A stretch of DNA of 62,383 bases, taken from the NCBI GenBank assembly GCA_028290305.1, contig JAQGKC010000469.1:1-62383 (forward strand), read 5' to 3'. Made by a program: the position numbers and the translations under genes. How positions within the stretch are numbered: position 1 is the first letter of the stretch; each line of letters begins with the position of its first letter. This DNA comes from Bradyrhizobium sp. GTDB taxonomy: Bacteria; Pseudomonadota; Alphaproteobacteria; Rhizobiales; Xanthobacteraceae. Under the pieces are notes generated by a model. The model saw only the letters and a list, made by a program, of their open reading frames with translations, was not told where the DNA came from and did no database searches. Below are positions 7,351 to 16,022 of this stretch, piece by piece.

Positions 7351-9069
7351 ATGCAGACGTTCTCCTCGCTCGTGACGCTGCTGGCACGACGCGCGGAAGC
7401 GCAGCCGGATGAGCGGGCCTACATCTTCCTTTCGGATCGCGCCGCGGAAGAAGCCGTCATCACATTTCGCGAGCTGCATGATGCTGCGCAAGCGCTCGCG
7501 GCCCGGCTCACCGGAATTGCCCGGCCCGGGGATCGCGCCATTCTGGTGTTTCCACCCGGCCTTGAATTCGTCATCGCCTTCTTCGGATGCCTGATCGCTG
7601 GGGTCATTGCGGTGCCGATGATGGTGCCGCGCCGTCTGAGCGCACGCGATTCCAGCGCCGGGATCATGGCCGACTGCGAACCGGCGGTCGCGCTCACCAG
7701 CCCCGCTTTTGCTATTCGCGAAGATCTGCGCGCGCGCTTTGCGAACCGTCCGCTGCAATGGCTGTCGGTCGATCTGACGCCACAAAAGCCCTGCGCGATC
7801 GAGCTGCCGAACCCGGATCCGGAAGACATCGCCTTCCTGCAATACACGTCGGGCTCGACTTCTGAACCCAAGGGCGTCGCCGTCAGCCACGCCAATCTGC
7901 TCGCCAATCTGGAAATGATCCGCGTGTCGCTCGGCACCACCAGGCAATCGACTTACGTCAACTGGGTGCCGTTATATCACGACATGGGATTGATCCTGAA
8001 CGCGTTGGAGGCGCTATACGTCGGCGCACTATGCGTTCTGATGGCGCCGAACGCGTTCATGCAGCGTCCGCTGAATTGGCTGCGCGCCATCGGTCACTAT
8101 CGTGCCGAAATCGGCTGCAGCCCCAATTTCGGTTACGATCTGTGTGTAAGCCGCTATCGCGCCGATCAAATGCAGGGCATCGATCTCTCCTCATGGAAAG
8201 TCGCGCTCAATGGCGCTGAACCGGTTCATGCCGAAACGATCAAGGGATTCAGCGAGACCTTCGCCGGCCACGGTTTCAATCCCGGCACCGCTTTTCCCGC
8301 ATACGGCATGGCGGAGGCAACGCTGCTGATTGCCGGCGGCCACCGGGGTGCCGGTCACGTGACACAGACGGTCAGCCGATCCGGACTGCAAGCGCATGTG
8401 GTGCGCACGGCGGTCGATCCCGCTGACGTGCAGGCGTTGGTCGGCTGCGGCCGCGCGCTGGTCAACGAGCGGATCGCCGTCGTGGAGCCTGACAGCCGCC
8501 GGCGGCTGTTGCCCAACCAGGTTGGCGAGATCTGGGTAAGCGGACCGAACGTTGCGCGCTCCTATTGGCGAAATCCCGAAGCCACGAAGAACGGCCTCAA
8601 CGCGCAAATCGCAGGCGATCATGATGGCGCGAACTGGCTGCGGACCGGTGACCTCGGCTTCCTCGATGAAGCCGGCGAATTGTTCATCACCGGCCGGATC
8701 AAGGATCTCATCATCATCAGAGGCATCAATCATTACCCGCAGGATATCGAGCGGGAGGTGCAGGCGCTGCATCCGGCGCTCCGCCAGAATTGCGGCGCGG
8801 CATTCTCGGTGACCGACGACCAGGGCGAAGAAACGCTGGTCATCGTTCAAGAGATCGAGCGCACCGAGCGCCACAAAATCGACCCCGCCGAAATGACTGA
8901 CGCCATTCGCGAAGGCGTGACCAGCCAGTTCGAACTGTTCGCGCGCCACATCGTACTGATCCGGCCGGGAACCTTGCCGAAGACCACCAGCGGCAAGATC
9001 CAGCGCAGCCGCACCCGCAAACTCTGGCTCGAGCGGCGTCTCGACCAACTGATGACCGGCGCCGATTGA
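7351..9069 (+). CDS. Fatty acyl-AMP ligase (FAAL-type adenylate-forming enzyme)
   Basis: This 572-residue ANL-superfamily enzyme shows the P-loop motif QYTSGSTSEPKGVAVSH at about residues 166-182, the YHDMGLI motif, YGMAEATLL and the hinge-region LRTGDLGFLDEAGELFITGR. The C-terminal catalytic Lys lies in TTSGKIQRSR. The YHDMGLI and YGMAEATL forms and the overall length match FAALs, which make acyl-adenylates from free fatty acids and hand them to carrier proteins rather than CoA. It lies directly downstream of the ACP (24-base gap). Its stop abuts the convergent SGNH gene with no spacer. The final acceptor is unknown. Confidence 0.9.
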   Translation: MQTFSSLVTLLARRAEAQPDERAYIFLSDRAAEEAVITFRELHDAAQALAARLTGIARPGDRAILVFPPGLEFVIAFFGCLIAGVIAVPMMVPRRLSARDSSAGIMADCEPAVALTSPAFAIREDLRARFANRPLQWLSVDLTPQKPCAIELPNPDPEDIAFLQYTSGSTSEPKGVAVSHANLLANLEMIRVSLGTTRQSTYVNWVPLYHDMGLILNALEALYVGALCVLMAPNAFMQRPLNWLRAIGHYRAEIGCSPNFGYDLCVSRYRADQMQGIDLSSWKVALNGAEPVHAETIKGFSETFAGHGFNPGTAFPAYGMAEATLLIAGGHRGAGHVTQTVSRSGLQAHVVRTAVDPADVQALVGCGRALVNERIAVVEPDSRRRLLPNQVGEIWVSGPNVARSYWRNPEATKNGLNAQIAGDHDGANWLRTGDLGFLDEAGELFITGRIKDLIIIRGINHYPQDIEREVQALHPALRQNCGAAFSVTDDQGEETLVIVQEIERTERHKIDPAEMTDAIREGVTSQFELFARHIVLIRPGTLPKTTSGKIQRSRTRKLWLERRLDQLMTGAD

Positions 9070-10083
9070 TCAGAAGTCGATCTTTGCGGCTTCACCGGAA
9101 CGAATACTCGCGGCAATGCCTTCTTCCATCTTGCGCGCTACTTTCGCGCGATAGTGGCTAACGTCCACAAAATTTGCGCGATCACGCGTCAGGGCATTAT
9201 CGATACGATAGTTGATAAAGTTGCTGTTTGGCCGACCGGCCACGAGCCCCCTCAACGCCGCATCACAGGTGTCCTGTTCCGCAGCTTCGGTGCTACCTGG
9301 TCGCGGGATAGCCGTATAAAAGGTCGGTGGCACGACCAATACAACGGGAACGCTGGCTGGTAACCTCCTGATAACGCTGTCGAGTAGCCTGATGGCGGGG
9401 AAGAAGTCGCTGACACTGCCGGCCGGTGACGGTTGGTAGTTCTGTTCCACAGCGTCCGGATGGCGGTCCTGTATTTTAAGCTCCTCGTAGTTACTGAATC
9501 CGTCCGGATCGCTGCGATTGCGCAAGCCGAGGTCGATCATAACCCGCTGAAACGAATGACCAAGCGCACGCCATGAAAGCAGTCGACTTACATAGTCGAG
9601 TGTGCTGTCGCCGTAGATCCAAAACGGAAACGGGGCCGCTAGCGGTAGCGCGGGATCGTGAGTGCACCAGACCTCATCGGTAATTATTACCAAGCCGTCG
9701 ACGCGCTGATGGTGACGCATGAAAAAATCGAGTATCGCAAGCTGCTCGCGTGAAGCGGTTCCCGGCACGGTGAGTTGCACGAAGCGTGCACCGGTCATCC
9801 GCGATAGTTCAGCTGGATTGAGTATCTGTCCATGCGAATTGCCGATCACGGCGGAATCGAACCGTGGATCTCTCGCGCGGCTGGCACTTGCCGTTCGTTG
9901 GTTCCAGTCGTTTACGCCGTCAATACCGACAAAGCCAAGCCGACCGCTGTCATACGGATCGACCACGATCACAAACGCGAATAGTAATGAAGTACCAAAC
10001 GCGATCGTGCAGAGAAAGCTTACCAGCCAGCGGCTCCACTGGGACACGGGATCAGAACTGGAAATAGACGAACTCATAGACAT
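9070..10083 (-). CDS. Membrane-anchored SGNH/AlgX-like protein, MBOAT partner
   Basis: This roughly 338-residue protein has one N-terminal membrane anchor (residues about 19-41). A periplasmic domain with GNSHGQ at 81-86 follows, in the position of the SGNH block I nucleophile motif but in GNSH form. Near the C-terminus lies FVDVSHYRAKVA, equivalent to the D-x-x-H block V. Such proteins partner MBOAT acyltransferases (AlgJ/AlgX and PatB-type systems) in acetylating or acylating surface polymers. I chose ATG 10083, which has GGAGACCGAG before it, over an upstream TTG. The gene overlaps the MBOAT gene by about 32 bases, so it is translationally coupled. Confidence 0.75.
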   Translation of the reverse strand: MSMSSSISSSDPVSQWSRWLVSFLCTIAFGTSLLFAFVIVVDPYDSGRLGFVGIDGVNDWNQRTASASRARDPRFDSAVIGNSHGQILNPAELSRMTGARFVQLTVPGTASREQLAILDFFMRHHQRVDGLVIITDEVWCTHDPALPLAAPFPFWIYGDSTLDYVSRLLSWRALGHSFQRVMIDLGLRNRSDPDGFSNYEELKIQDRHPDAVEQNYQPSPAGSVSDFFPAIRLLDSVIRRLPASVPVVLVVPPTFYTAIPRPGSTEAAEQDTCDAALRGLVAGRPNSNFINYRIDNALTRDRANFVDVSHYRAKVARKMEEGIAASIRSGEAAKIDF

Positions 10084-11434
10084 CTCGGTCTCCAAGCTCG
10101 ACAAGCAACGCGACCACGATGATGCCGAGTGCTATAGAAACTACCGGCTTTGGCCGCTCGATAAGCCGAGCGACAATGTCCTGGCTAGCTGGCAGCAGAA
10201 ACGCAACCAGCGTGCCGATGAAGATCGGCGCCAAGTGCCCCACGCGCGTGAGATTGGGTAGAACCGCAAGCCCCCGAAAGATATGCCATGCGGCGTCCAG
10301 CGTTCCTGCACGGAATATCACGCCGGTCAGCAGCACGAACGCTACAGTCAATACCCATCCGAGCAGAAACCCCAGCCTCGGGCAAAAGCGACGCCAAAGC
10401 GAGCAAAGCACAAGTGCGCAACCATGCATTATTCCCCATAACACGAAGGTCCAGTTCGCACCATGCCACAGGCCGCAGAGTGCCATCGTCAAAAGCATAG
10501 CGGCAAAATATTGAACGAAAAAAAAGCGCCGATGCACAACACGGGCATTGATAAGGGGATGGAACACGTAATCACGAAGGAACAGCATTAGCGTTATGTG
10601 CCAGCGTTGCCAGAAGTCTTGGATATTCGTTGAGCGATAAGGCGCGTTGAAGTTAAACGGCAGCTGAACACCGAACAAAAGGCCAAGGCCGATCGCGATG
10701 TCTGAATAACCGGCGAAGTCAAACAAGATCTGAAATCCAAAGCTGAGCGCAAGCCAGGATCGGCCATCCGAGACCAAACCAAGCTGCGCCTGTGCATAGA
10801 TCGGATCGATCAGATGACCGATCCGATCGGCAAGTAGAGTTTTCTCGACCAGGCCTATTACGATAAACGTAGCGCCCAGCGCGAACCGGCGCTGCCAGCC
10901 GGGCGCATACACTTCGCGGCCAAACTGCTGCATGACCTCGGACCACCGCGCCAGCGGACCGGCGATCGCTTGCGGAAAAAACGAGATGTAGAGCGCGTGC
11001 CGGTCGAGCGAATAAAAGGGCGCCTTTCCACGCCGCAGATCGACCAGATACATGATGTGATGGAAGGTGAAGAACGAGATGCCAAGCGGCAGCACGATAT
11101 CGAATTGAGGCATCGGCCGGTCCAGAACGACGCCAAGATTGTACGCAAAGAAGTTCGCGTATTTGAACACGCCGAGCACGGCCAGATCGAGGACGATCGC
11201 CGCCGTGATGATGATCGGCCGCTTCGTGCTGGCGTAGGCTCGCGCGGCCAGCCAGTTGATCACGATCGACAGCGCCAGCAGCGCGATGAACGGCGGATTC
11301 CAGTAGCTGTAGAACACAAACGACAACAGCACCAACATCCCGATCCGAAATCGCGGATAGGGATCGGCAAGGCGATAGAGCAAAATAGCTATCGGCAGGA
11401 AGACGAGCAGAAACGGATAGGTGTTAAAAAGCAT
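10052..11434 (-). CDS. MBOAT-family membrane O-acyltransferase (AlgI/DltB-like)
   Basis: This is a protein of about 460 residues with roughly ten membrane segments. It begins MLFNTYPFLLVFLP, the classic start of AlgI-type MBOATs, so I use ATG 11434 rather than the longer frame. The family signatures are present: ISFFTFHHIMYLVD, SFFPQAIAGPLARW, DFWQRWHITLMLFLRDYVF with the first conserved His, and LCGLWHGANWTFVLWG with the catalytic His. MBOATs move acyl groups across the inner membrane to extracytoplasmic polysaccharides, teichoic acids or lipids. It sits upstream of, and overlaps, the SGNH-like gene. Together with the nearby ligase, ACP and desaturase it suggests dedicated acyl decoration of a surface molecule. 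Confidence 0.9.
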   Translation of the reverse strand: MLFNTYPFLLVFLPIAILLYRLADPYPRFRIGMLVLLSFVFYSYWNPPFIALLALSIVINWLAARAYASTKRPIIITAAIVLDLAVLGVFKYANFFAYNLGVVLDRPMPQFDIVLPLGISFFTFHHIMYLVDLRRGKAPFYSLDRHALYISFFPQAIAGPLARWSEVMQQFGREVYAPGWQRRFALGATFIVIGLVEKTLLADRIGHLIDPIYAQAQLGLVSDGRSWLALSFGFQILFDFAGYSDIAIGLGLLFGVQLPFNFNAPYRSTNIQDFWQRWHITLMLFLRDYVFHPLINARVVHRRFFFVQYFAAMLLTMALCGLWHGANWTFVLWGIMHGCALVLCSLWRRFCPRLGFLLGWVLTVAFVLLTGVIFRAGTLDAAWHIFRGLAVLPNLTRVGHLAPIFIGTLVAFLLPASQDIVARLIERPKPVVSIALGIIVVALLVELGDRDVYEFVYFQF

Positions 11435-11527
11435 CTTCCACGATCTTGGGCATTGCGGCCTGTCTGCGCGCACGGTTGCCCAAATCCGGCGCGCTTTGCA
11501 TCGCTGGCTAGCTGGATGCTCTCCTGC

Positions 11528-12478
11528 TCATCCGTGCTCGAGATCGGCTGTATCGAGAGATTCCGGGCGCACGCGACGAAGTGCAATCTTCTCACGACTC
11601 GGGACTTTCACGTTCCAGGCAAGGCCCAGCGTCTCAAGCACTCGTATCAGGAGAAAACCGGGGTCGAATTCGAACCAGCGAAGTCCGAACGCCGCCGAAT
11701 ATGGGAAGGCATGGTGATTGTTGTGCCATCCTTCGCCCCACACCAGCAGCGCCATCACGCCGAGATTCCGGCTGTTGTCATCGCGGGTAGAAAAGGGACG
11801 CGTGCCGAACGTGTGCATCACGGAGTTTATCGCCGACATCGACTGCTCGACCACGAACATGCGCACGACGCCACCCCAGAGAAACCCGGTGACTGCGCCC
11901 CACACGCTCCCGGTCGCAAGCCCGCCGATCACGGTGGGGATGAGAAGACCGAGCAGCACCCACGTGTAATAATAGCGATTTACCGCCACCAGCGTGCGCT
12001 CCGCCATCAGATCCGGGACGTAGTGCGCAACGTTCGGGTAATCGTGTTCGATCATCCAGGTCAGATGAGCATGCAGGAAACCTGACAGGCGTCCGAGCGC
12101 GGTCGTGCCGTGCAAATTCGGTGAATGCAGATCGCCTTCGTGGTCCGAGAGCTCGTGATGCCGCCGGTGCATCGCGACCCACGACAGCATCGGACCCCGC
12201 CCTGCCATCGACCCCATGACGATGAAAATGCAGCTCATCACCACGCCGGTCGAGAACGCGCGATGCGTGAAGAGACGGTGATAGCCGACCGTCAGGCCAA
12301 GACCCGTGAGCAGCCACATGCCGAAAAACAGGCTGGGCTCAAGCGCGCCAATGGGCCGGTAAAACAACAGGCCCAACGCGATGAGCATACCAATAAAGGG
12401 CAAACCATCGAAGATAATGAAGTGCCGCCGCTGCAGCCTATGAAGGTGCCGGCTTCTGATTACTCTGTTATCGCGCAT
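11528..12478 (-). CDS. Acyl-CoA/acyl-lipid desaturase (delta-9 type, membrane di-iron)
   Basis: The protein is about 316 residues. The three His boxes of membrane fatty acid desaturases are complete: GYHRLFTHRAF, AMHRRHHELSDHEGD and WGEGWHNNHHAFP. Hydrophobic hairpins separate them. ATG 12478 (MRDNRVIRSRH) is chosen because the 47 residues upstream in the open frame look non-coding. It lies 93 bases upstream of the MBOAT gene on the same strand and probably shares its transcript. The likely substrate is an acyl-CoA or acyl-lipid. Given the ACP/FAAL genes beside it, an acyl-ACP or a specific modifying acyl chain is also possible. Confidence 0.88.
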   Translation of the reverse strand: MRDNRVIRSRHLHRLQRRHFIIFDGLPFIGMLIALGLLFYRPIGALEPSLFFGMWLLTGLGLTVGYHRLFTHRAFSTGVVMSCIFIVMGSMAGRGPMLSWVAMHRRHHELSDHEGDLHSPNLHGTTALGRLSGFLHAHLTWMIEHDYPNVAHYVPDLMAERTLVAVNRYYYTWVLLGLLIPTVIGGLATGSVWGAVTGFLWGGVVRMFVVEQSMSAINSVMHTFGTRPFSTRDDNSRNLGVMALLVWGEGWHNNHHAFPYSAAFGLRWFEFDPGFLLIRVLETLGLAWNVKVPSREKIALRRVRPESLDTADLEHG

Positions 12479-12710
12479 CTGGCATAGCCGGCGATTCTGA
12501 AGGGAACCAGATGGAACCAGTACACAGTCCCGCCGGCCGTCGCAACCCGCGCTATCGGTAGTCCCGGCTCGCCGGCCCGACGATAGGTCGAGGGCCCTAT
12601 TACGCGGGCCTTCAAGCAACCGGAAACGCAGCCGTCAGATGGAATTGCTCGGCCTTTCCCGCCCGAAATCGCACCTTTCGAACGAAAATGACCGTGGCGC
12701 GTTGACCGTC

Positions 12711-12956
12711 ATGCCCAAAAAGCCATCACCATCCGATAGCGCCGGACCGATGCGGATGCAGCCTGCCGAGCATGGCCCGGTGCCCGAGCAGATGCTTCCG
12801 ACCATGCCTTGCGCCAGCGGAGAGGCGAACGGACAAACCAAAACGCCGGCGCCTGCGAAAAAACAGCGAACGAGAGCAGAAGCCGTGCGCGCAGCGTTAG
12901 CCAGAATAATGCGGAGAAGTTCACTTAAGAAACAGCGGGACGCTCAGAAGCGCTAA
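12711..12956 (+). CDS. Small basic hypothetical protein
   Basis: This frame encodes about 81 residues from MPKKPSPSDSAGPMRM. It is Pro-rich in the middle and strongly basic at the C-terminus (KKQRTRAEAVRAALARIMRR, then KKQRD). No domain is recognised and the ribosome binding site is weak. It is placed between the desaturase and another small gene. The frame is open and the composition plausible for a short nucleic-acid-binding protein, but it may be a chance frame. Confidence 0.35.
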   Translation: MPKKPSPSDSAGPMRMQPAEHGPVPEQMLPTMPCASGEANGQTKTPAPAKKQRTRAEAVRAALARIMRRSSLKKQRDAQKR

Positions 12957-13013
12957 GAGAGAAAAACGGATCGAGCCGCGCTCCCGCTTTTAACCCGACG
13001 CAGGGATAGCCGC

Positions 13014-13208
13014 TCACCTGTCGCGCTCGCGATCGAGTTCCTGCAAATAGGTTAGCCCGTGAACGGTCAGGCGATGCGGATCGTGCTCGCCTTCGAGAAA
13101 GACCTTCTTCAGATGCTGCGACAGCCGCTCCCGCGTGCCCTTGAGTTCGGAACGGTTCGCGATCGTCCCGTAGATCGCCAGCGCCCTATCGACCGGTAGT
13201 ATATTCAT
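13014..13208 (-). CDS. Small hypothetical protein
   Basis: This 64-residue mixed-charge, probably helical protein starts MNILPVDRALAIYGTIANRS and ends YLQELDRERDR. An ACGAGGCT ribosome binding site precedes the ATG. Similar short cytosolic proteins of unknown role are frequent in Bradyrhizobium. There is no membrane segment, signal peptide or cysteine. Confidence 0.55.
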   Translation of the reverse strand: MNILPVDRALAIYGTIANRSELKGTRERLSQHLKKVFLEGEHDPHRLTVHGLTYLQELDRERDR

Positions 13209-13547
13209 GACTAGCCTCGTATGTCCTGATAGCTCGATTTGCGAACCCCAGCCGATTGCGATCGCCTTGCTGATTTGGCGGCCGACGCGCGCGCTATGAA
13301 CGATTGTGCCGGAAGACAGCCTTCAATTCGTGGGTGAAAGAAACTCCCAGGCGATGTTGAAGGGCTCTTCGGCTCTCTGAGGTAAAGTCAGCAGCGCTTT
13401 TTCGTTCCGAAGAATTTGCCGCGCCGGTGAAGTAATTTAGGCGGCGCACCGTCATAAAGGCTCAACGCATCCGCCCGGGTCGTCACGCGTGGGCGGCCAC
13501 CGGCCACGCCATTGTCATGCCTATTTCCACGATGAAAGCACGCCGTC
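13209..13547. other. Intergenic stretch, nothing recognised
   Basis: No supported gene or clear structure was found. The open plus-strand frames that start inside this stretch are antisense to the ABC substrate-binding gene that follows. Confidence 0.4.
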
Positions 13548-13580
13548 TCACTCGATCACCTCGTCGGCGTGCTGCTGGGC
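13548..13580 (-). pseudogene. C-terminal scrap of an ABC substrate-binding gene
   Basis: Read on the minus strand, this piece encodes AQQHADEVIE plus a stop, which matches the conserved last residues of the ABC_sub_bind family (compare ADEVFE of the intact gene 40 bases away and ADEVIE of the fragment at 39561). It is best explained as the tail of a former tandem copy. Confidence 0.45.
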
Positions 13581-13622
13581 CGACAGAGGTACATCGAGAC
13601 CTCGGACGCACGGTGCGCCGTT

Positions 13623-14615
13623 TCACTCGAACACCTCGTCGGCGATAGCGAGCAGCGTCGGCGATACCTCGATACCGAGCATTTTCGCGGTCCGCAGATT
13701 GATCACCAGTTCGAACTTGGTCGGCTGTTGCACCGGCAAGTCGGCCGCCTTGGCGCCGTTCAGGATGCGATCAACATAAGCCGCCGAGCGGCGGAACAGG
13801 TCGGCATAGTCGATGCCGTAGGACATCAGTCCGCCAGCCGCGGTGAAGGAGCGGTCGAAATAGACGACGGGCTGGCGGTGATGTGCGGCGGAGGCGAGGA
13901 TGGCGTCGCGATGCACAATGTTGAAGATGTCGGTCAAAACCAGCAATCCACCGCGCTCTTCGTGCGCCAGCGCCGTCATCATCGTCTCGATCTCGGCATC
14001 GTCGCGGCATGGTGCGATCCGTGCCGCTACCGTGAAAGACGGAGCAGCCTCCTCGATGGCGCGCCGCATCAGACCGGCATAGGGAGTGGTCGCGGGATTA
14101 TACAGGACCGCCACACGCGCGACCGGCGGCGCAATCTGCGTCAACATCCCCAGCCATTTGCCGGCCATCGACGAATCGAAATCGCTAAATCCGGTGATGT
14201 TGCCGCCGGGGCGCGCCAGGCTCGCGACAAAGCCCTGGCCGATTGGATCGGTGACCATCGTAAACACGATCGGGATCGTGCTGGTTTCCCGCCGCAGCGC
14301 CGCGACGGACGGGCTGGCCTGGGCAAACAGCGCATCGAGCCCGAGCGCCACCAACTCCCCCGCGTAGCGTTCGAATAATGTGGGGTCGCCACCCGCTCCC
14401 CAGCGCCAATCGATGCGCAGATTGCCACCCTCGCGCCAGCCGAGAGCGCCGAGCCCTTTCACCAACGCGGCGGCGAACGCTTTCCCTACGGGGTCGCTCT
14501 CGCGATTTGCCATCAGCACGCCGAGGCGGCGGATTCCGTCCTGCGGCTGCGCTTGCGCTGTAAGCGGCCACGCCGCCGTGCCACCCAAAAGCGTGATGAA
14601 CTGCCGCCGCCGCAT
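13623..14615 (-). CDS. ABC transporter substrate-binding protein (PF04392-like)
   Basis: This is a 330-residue exported protein with signal sequence MRRRQFITLLGGTAAWPLTA. It has the family hallmarks RRLGVLMANRESDP, LGALGWREGGNLRIDWRW, IPIVFTMVTDPIGQGFVASL, ARPGGNITGFSDF and the C-terminal INLRTAKMLGIEVSPTLLA. This family (TrpX/XapX-like, ABC_sub_bind) is expanded to dozens of copies in Bradyrhizobium, usually without adjacent permeases, as here. The ligand is unknown, and amino acids or small aromatics have been shown for a few relatives. ATG 14615 is chosen because it begins the Arg-rich signal peptide. Fragments of the same family lie just downstream and elsewhere in the window. Confidence 0.88.
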   Translation of the reverse strand: MRRRQFITLLGGTAAWPLTAQAQPQDGIRRLGVLMANRESDPVGKAFAAALVKGLGALGWREGGNLRIDWRWGAGGDPTLFERYAGELVALGLDALFAQASPSVAALRRETSTIPIVFTMVTDPIGQGFVASLARPGGNITGFSDFDSSMAGKWLGMLTQIAPPVARVAVLYNPATTPYAGLMRRAIEEAAPSFTVAARIAPCRDDAEIETMMTALAHEERGGLLVLTDIFNIVHRDAILASAAHHRQPVVYFDRSFTAAGGLMSYGIDYADLFRRSAAYVDRILNGAKAADLPVQQPTKFELVINLRTAKMLGIEVSPTLLAIADEVFE

Positions 14616-14965
14616 GTGCCCCTTGGAAAAGCGCGGTATCGAAGATTCGAACACTAGCACTTAAAGACTGCGCGGCGACAGAGACGGCGGCATTTTACTG
14701 AGCTCACCGGTTGCGTCGGCATCAATTACAGATGGAGGGGTCCGGTCGTCTCAATACGCTAATTTGGCTTAAATCCGCGGCTTTCTCTAAGCCAGTCCAG
14801 GCCCGGCATCGTCCGAGATGTGAGTCTGGGCCGGAATGAACCGCCCTGCCCGCACTTGAATTACTGGTGTCGCGGAATCGCTTGTTCGAGCATAGTATTT
14901 CGACTGGCCGATATTTTTCGGCAGATTCGCGTGCCGGCTGAACCGGTCTACATGGGGGTTATGTG
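14616..14965. other. Intergenic stretch, promoter region of flanking genes
   Basis: No gene is supported. The short frame on the minus strand (14787-15122) is antisense to the small membrane protein and lacks any domain. Confidence 0.35.
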
Positions 14966-15151
14966 ATGTATTTTGTCGCCGCAGTGCTGGTTGTGCTGGC
15001 GGGTCTGTTCTATGCCGCGGGTAATCATGAGATCGGCAGCCTCGGTGTAGCGATGTGCCGGTACGGCAGCACGTTCTGCGATAGTCCAATCTACGTTTTG
15101 GCCGGTGCGATACTCGCGGCATTATGGGGCGGTTTTGTCAGCGTCCGCTGA
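14966..15151 (+). CDS. Small two-helix membrane protein
   Basis: The product is about 61 residues with an N-terminal hydrophobic helix (YFVAAVLVVLAGLFYAAG) and a second near the C-terminus (IYVLAGAILAALWGGFV). A short loop between them contains two cysteines, in MCRYGSTFCDSP. A GGGGGTTATGTG context precedes the ATG, and a GTG one codon upstream is an alternative start. The family is unknown. The Cys-containing loop could lie in the periplasm as a disulfide. Confidence 0.55.
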   Translation: MYFVAAVLVVLAGLFYAAGNHEIGSLGVAMCRYGSTFCDSPIYVLAGAILAALWGGFVSVR

Positions 15152-15163
15152 GACGGCCGGGCC

Positions 15164-15448
15164 TCAAGGTTCAGGGTTCACCGGCTGAGCGGGCTTGGGC
15201 CCGGGAGCAACGGGTTCGAGTTCCGGCTTGGGCGCGGTCGGCGTCACCTTCGCTCCCACGGCCTTTGCGGCGGCGCCGGTCGTGCTGTAGTTGACTTCAG
15301 CGGTTTGCACATGAGGACGGCTCCACGGTCCGTGGTCGACGACCAGCATGGCCAGCACACCGAAGATCGCAACCGCCAGCGCGACCACGACTGGGCTTCC
15401 GATCGTTCGCTTCGCATGATTTGGATTCGTCGAATGACCTTTATTCAT
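15164..15448 (-). CDS. Single-pass membrane protein with Pro/Ala-rich tail
   Basis: This 94-residue protein has a short basic N-terminus (HSTNPNHAKRT), a membrane helix at about 20-37 (VVVALAVAIFGVLAMLVV) and an exported tail rich in Pro, Lys and Ala (PKPELEPVAPGPKPAQP). This layout is shared by small envelope proteins in Bradyrhizobium. The role is unknown; the extended tail suggests a periplasmic spacer. It is convergent with the preceding small membrane gene. Confidence 0.65.
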   Translation of the reverse strand: MNKGHSTNPNHAKRTIGSPVVVALAVAIFGVLAMLVVDHGPWSRPHVQTAEVNYSTTGAAAKAVGAKVTPTAPKPELEPVAPGPKPAQPVNPEP

Positions 15449-15582
15449 GGAGTCTTCCCTGGCGATTCCTCTCCTGAATTAAATCGCGGCGGTGGCGAAG
15501 GTTCCTGACCGGGACGTCATTGCATGTGGGAACAATTCTTTGGCTCACCTGTTGCACGCCTCTCAACAGAGGAGGAACAGCA

Positions 15583-15942
15583 ATGGTGACGGAAGCAAGA
15601 GAAACGGGTTCCCTGATCGGCAGCGATAAAGTGGAAGGAACCGCCGTGTATGGCGCCAACGATACCAAGATCGGTTCGATCGAACGCGTCATGATCGACA
15701 AGATGAGCGGCAAGGTTTCTTACGCCGTCTTGAGTTTTGGCGGTTTTCTCGGGATCGGCGACGACCATTATCCCCTGCCGTGGCAGTCGCTGAAATACGA
15801 CACCAATCTTGGCGGCTATCGTACCGGCATTACCGAAACCCAACTCAAGGGAGCGCCGAAATACGGCAACGACAACGCCTGGAACTGGAGCGATCCTGCG
15901 AGAACACGCTCAGTAAACGACTATTATGGCGTCGCCATCTAA
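15583..15942 (+). CDS. PRC-barrel domain protein
   Basis: The 119-residue product is a PRC-barrel domain over residues 10-75: LIGSDKVEGTAVYGANDTKI, GSIERVMIDKMSGKVSYAVL and GGFLGIGDDHYPLPW. A short polar tail follows. PRC-barrels are small beta-barrel folds found in RimM and photosynthetic reaction-centre H subunits. Stand-alone rhizobial versions are often stress-related and of unknown function. ATG 15583 has GAGGAGGAACAGCA upstream, an excellent ribosome binding site, so the longer frame from 15520 is rejected. There is no signal peptide, unlike the second PRC-barrel protein at 53.5 kb. It ends at a clear terminator. Confidence 0.85.
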   Translation: MVTEARETGSLIGSDKVEGTAVYGANDTKIGSIERVMIDKMSGKVSYAVLSFGGFLGIGDDHYPLPWQSLKYDTNLGGYRTGITETQLKGAPKYGNDNAWNWSDPARTRSVNDYYGVAI

Positions 15943-15981
15943 GGTCGCTATCCAAGAAAAACAGGCCCACTCAAACGAAAG

Positions 15982-16006
15982 GCCCGCTTCACGGCGGGCT
16001 TTTTTT
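15982..16006 (+). terminator. Rho-independent terminator after the PRC-barrel gene
   Basis: A perfect 6-bp stem (GCCCGC/GCGGGC, extendable by flanking bases) with a six-base loop is followed by seven T residues, 40 bases after the PRC-barrel stop codon. It separates that gene from the convergent substrate-binding gene. Confidence 0.85.
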
Positions 16007-16022
16007 GGCGAGCGCAGATAGA

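Noticed and set aside
10970..12085. 371-codon plus-strand frame across the MBOAT and desaturase genes
   Set aside because: It is antisense to two genes with complete catalytic motifs and its product is Arg/His/Gln-rich, which is typical of shadow frames in GC-rich DNA.
13569..14378. 269-codon plus-strand frame antisense to the ABC substrate-binding gene
   Set aside because: It mirrors the minus-strand gene, is Arg/His-rich and lacks any domain or ribosome binding site.
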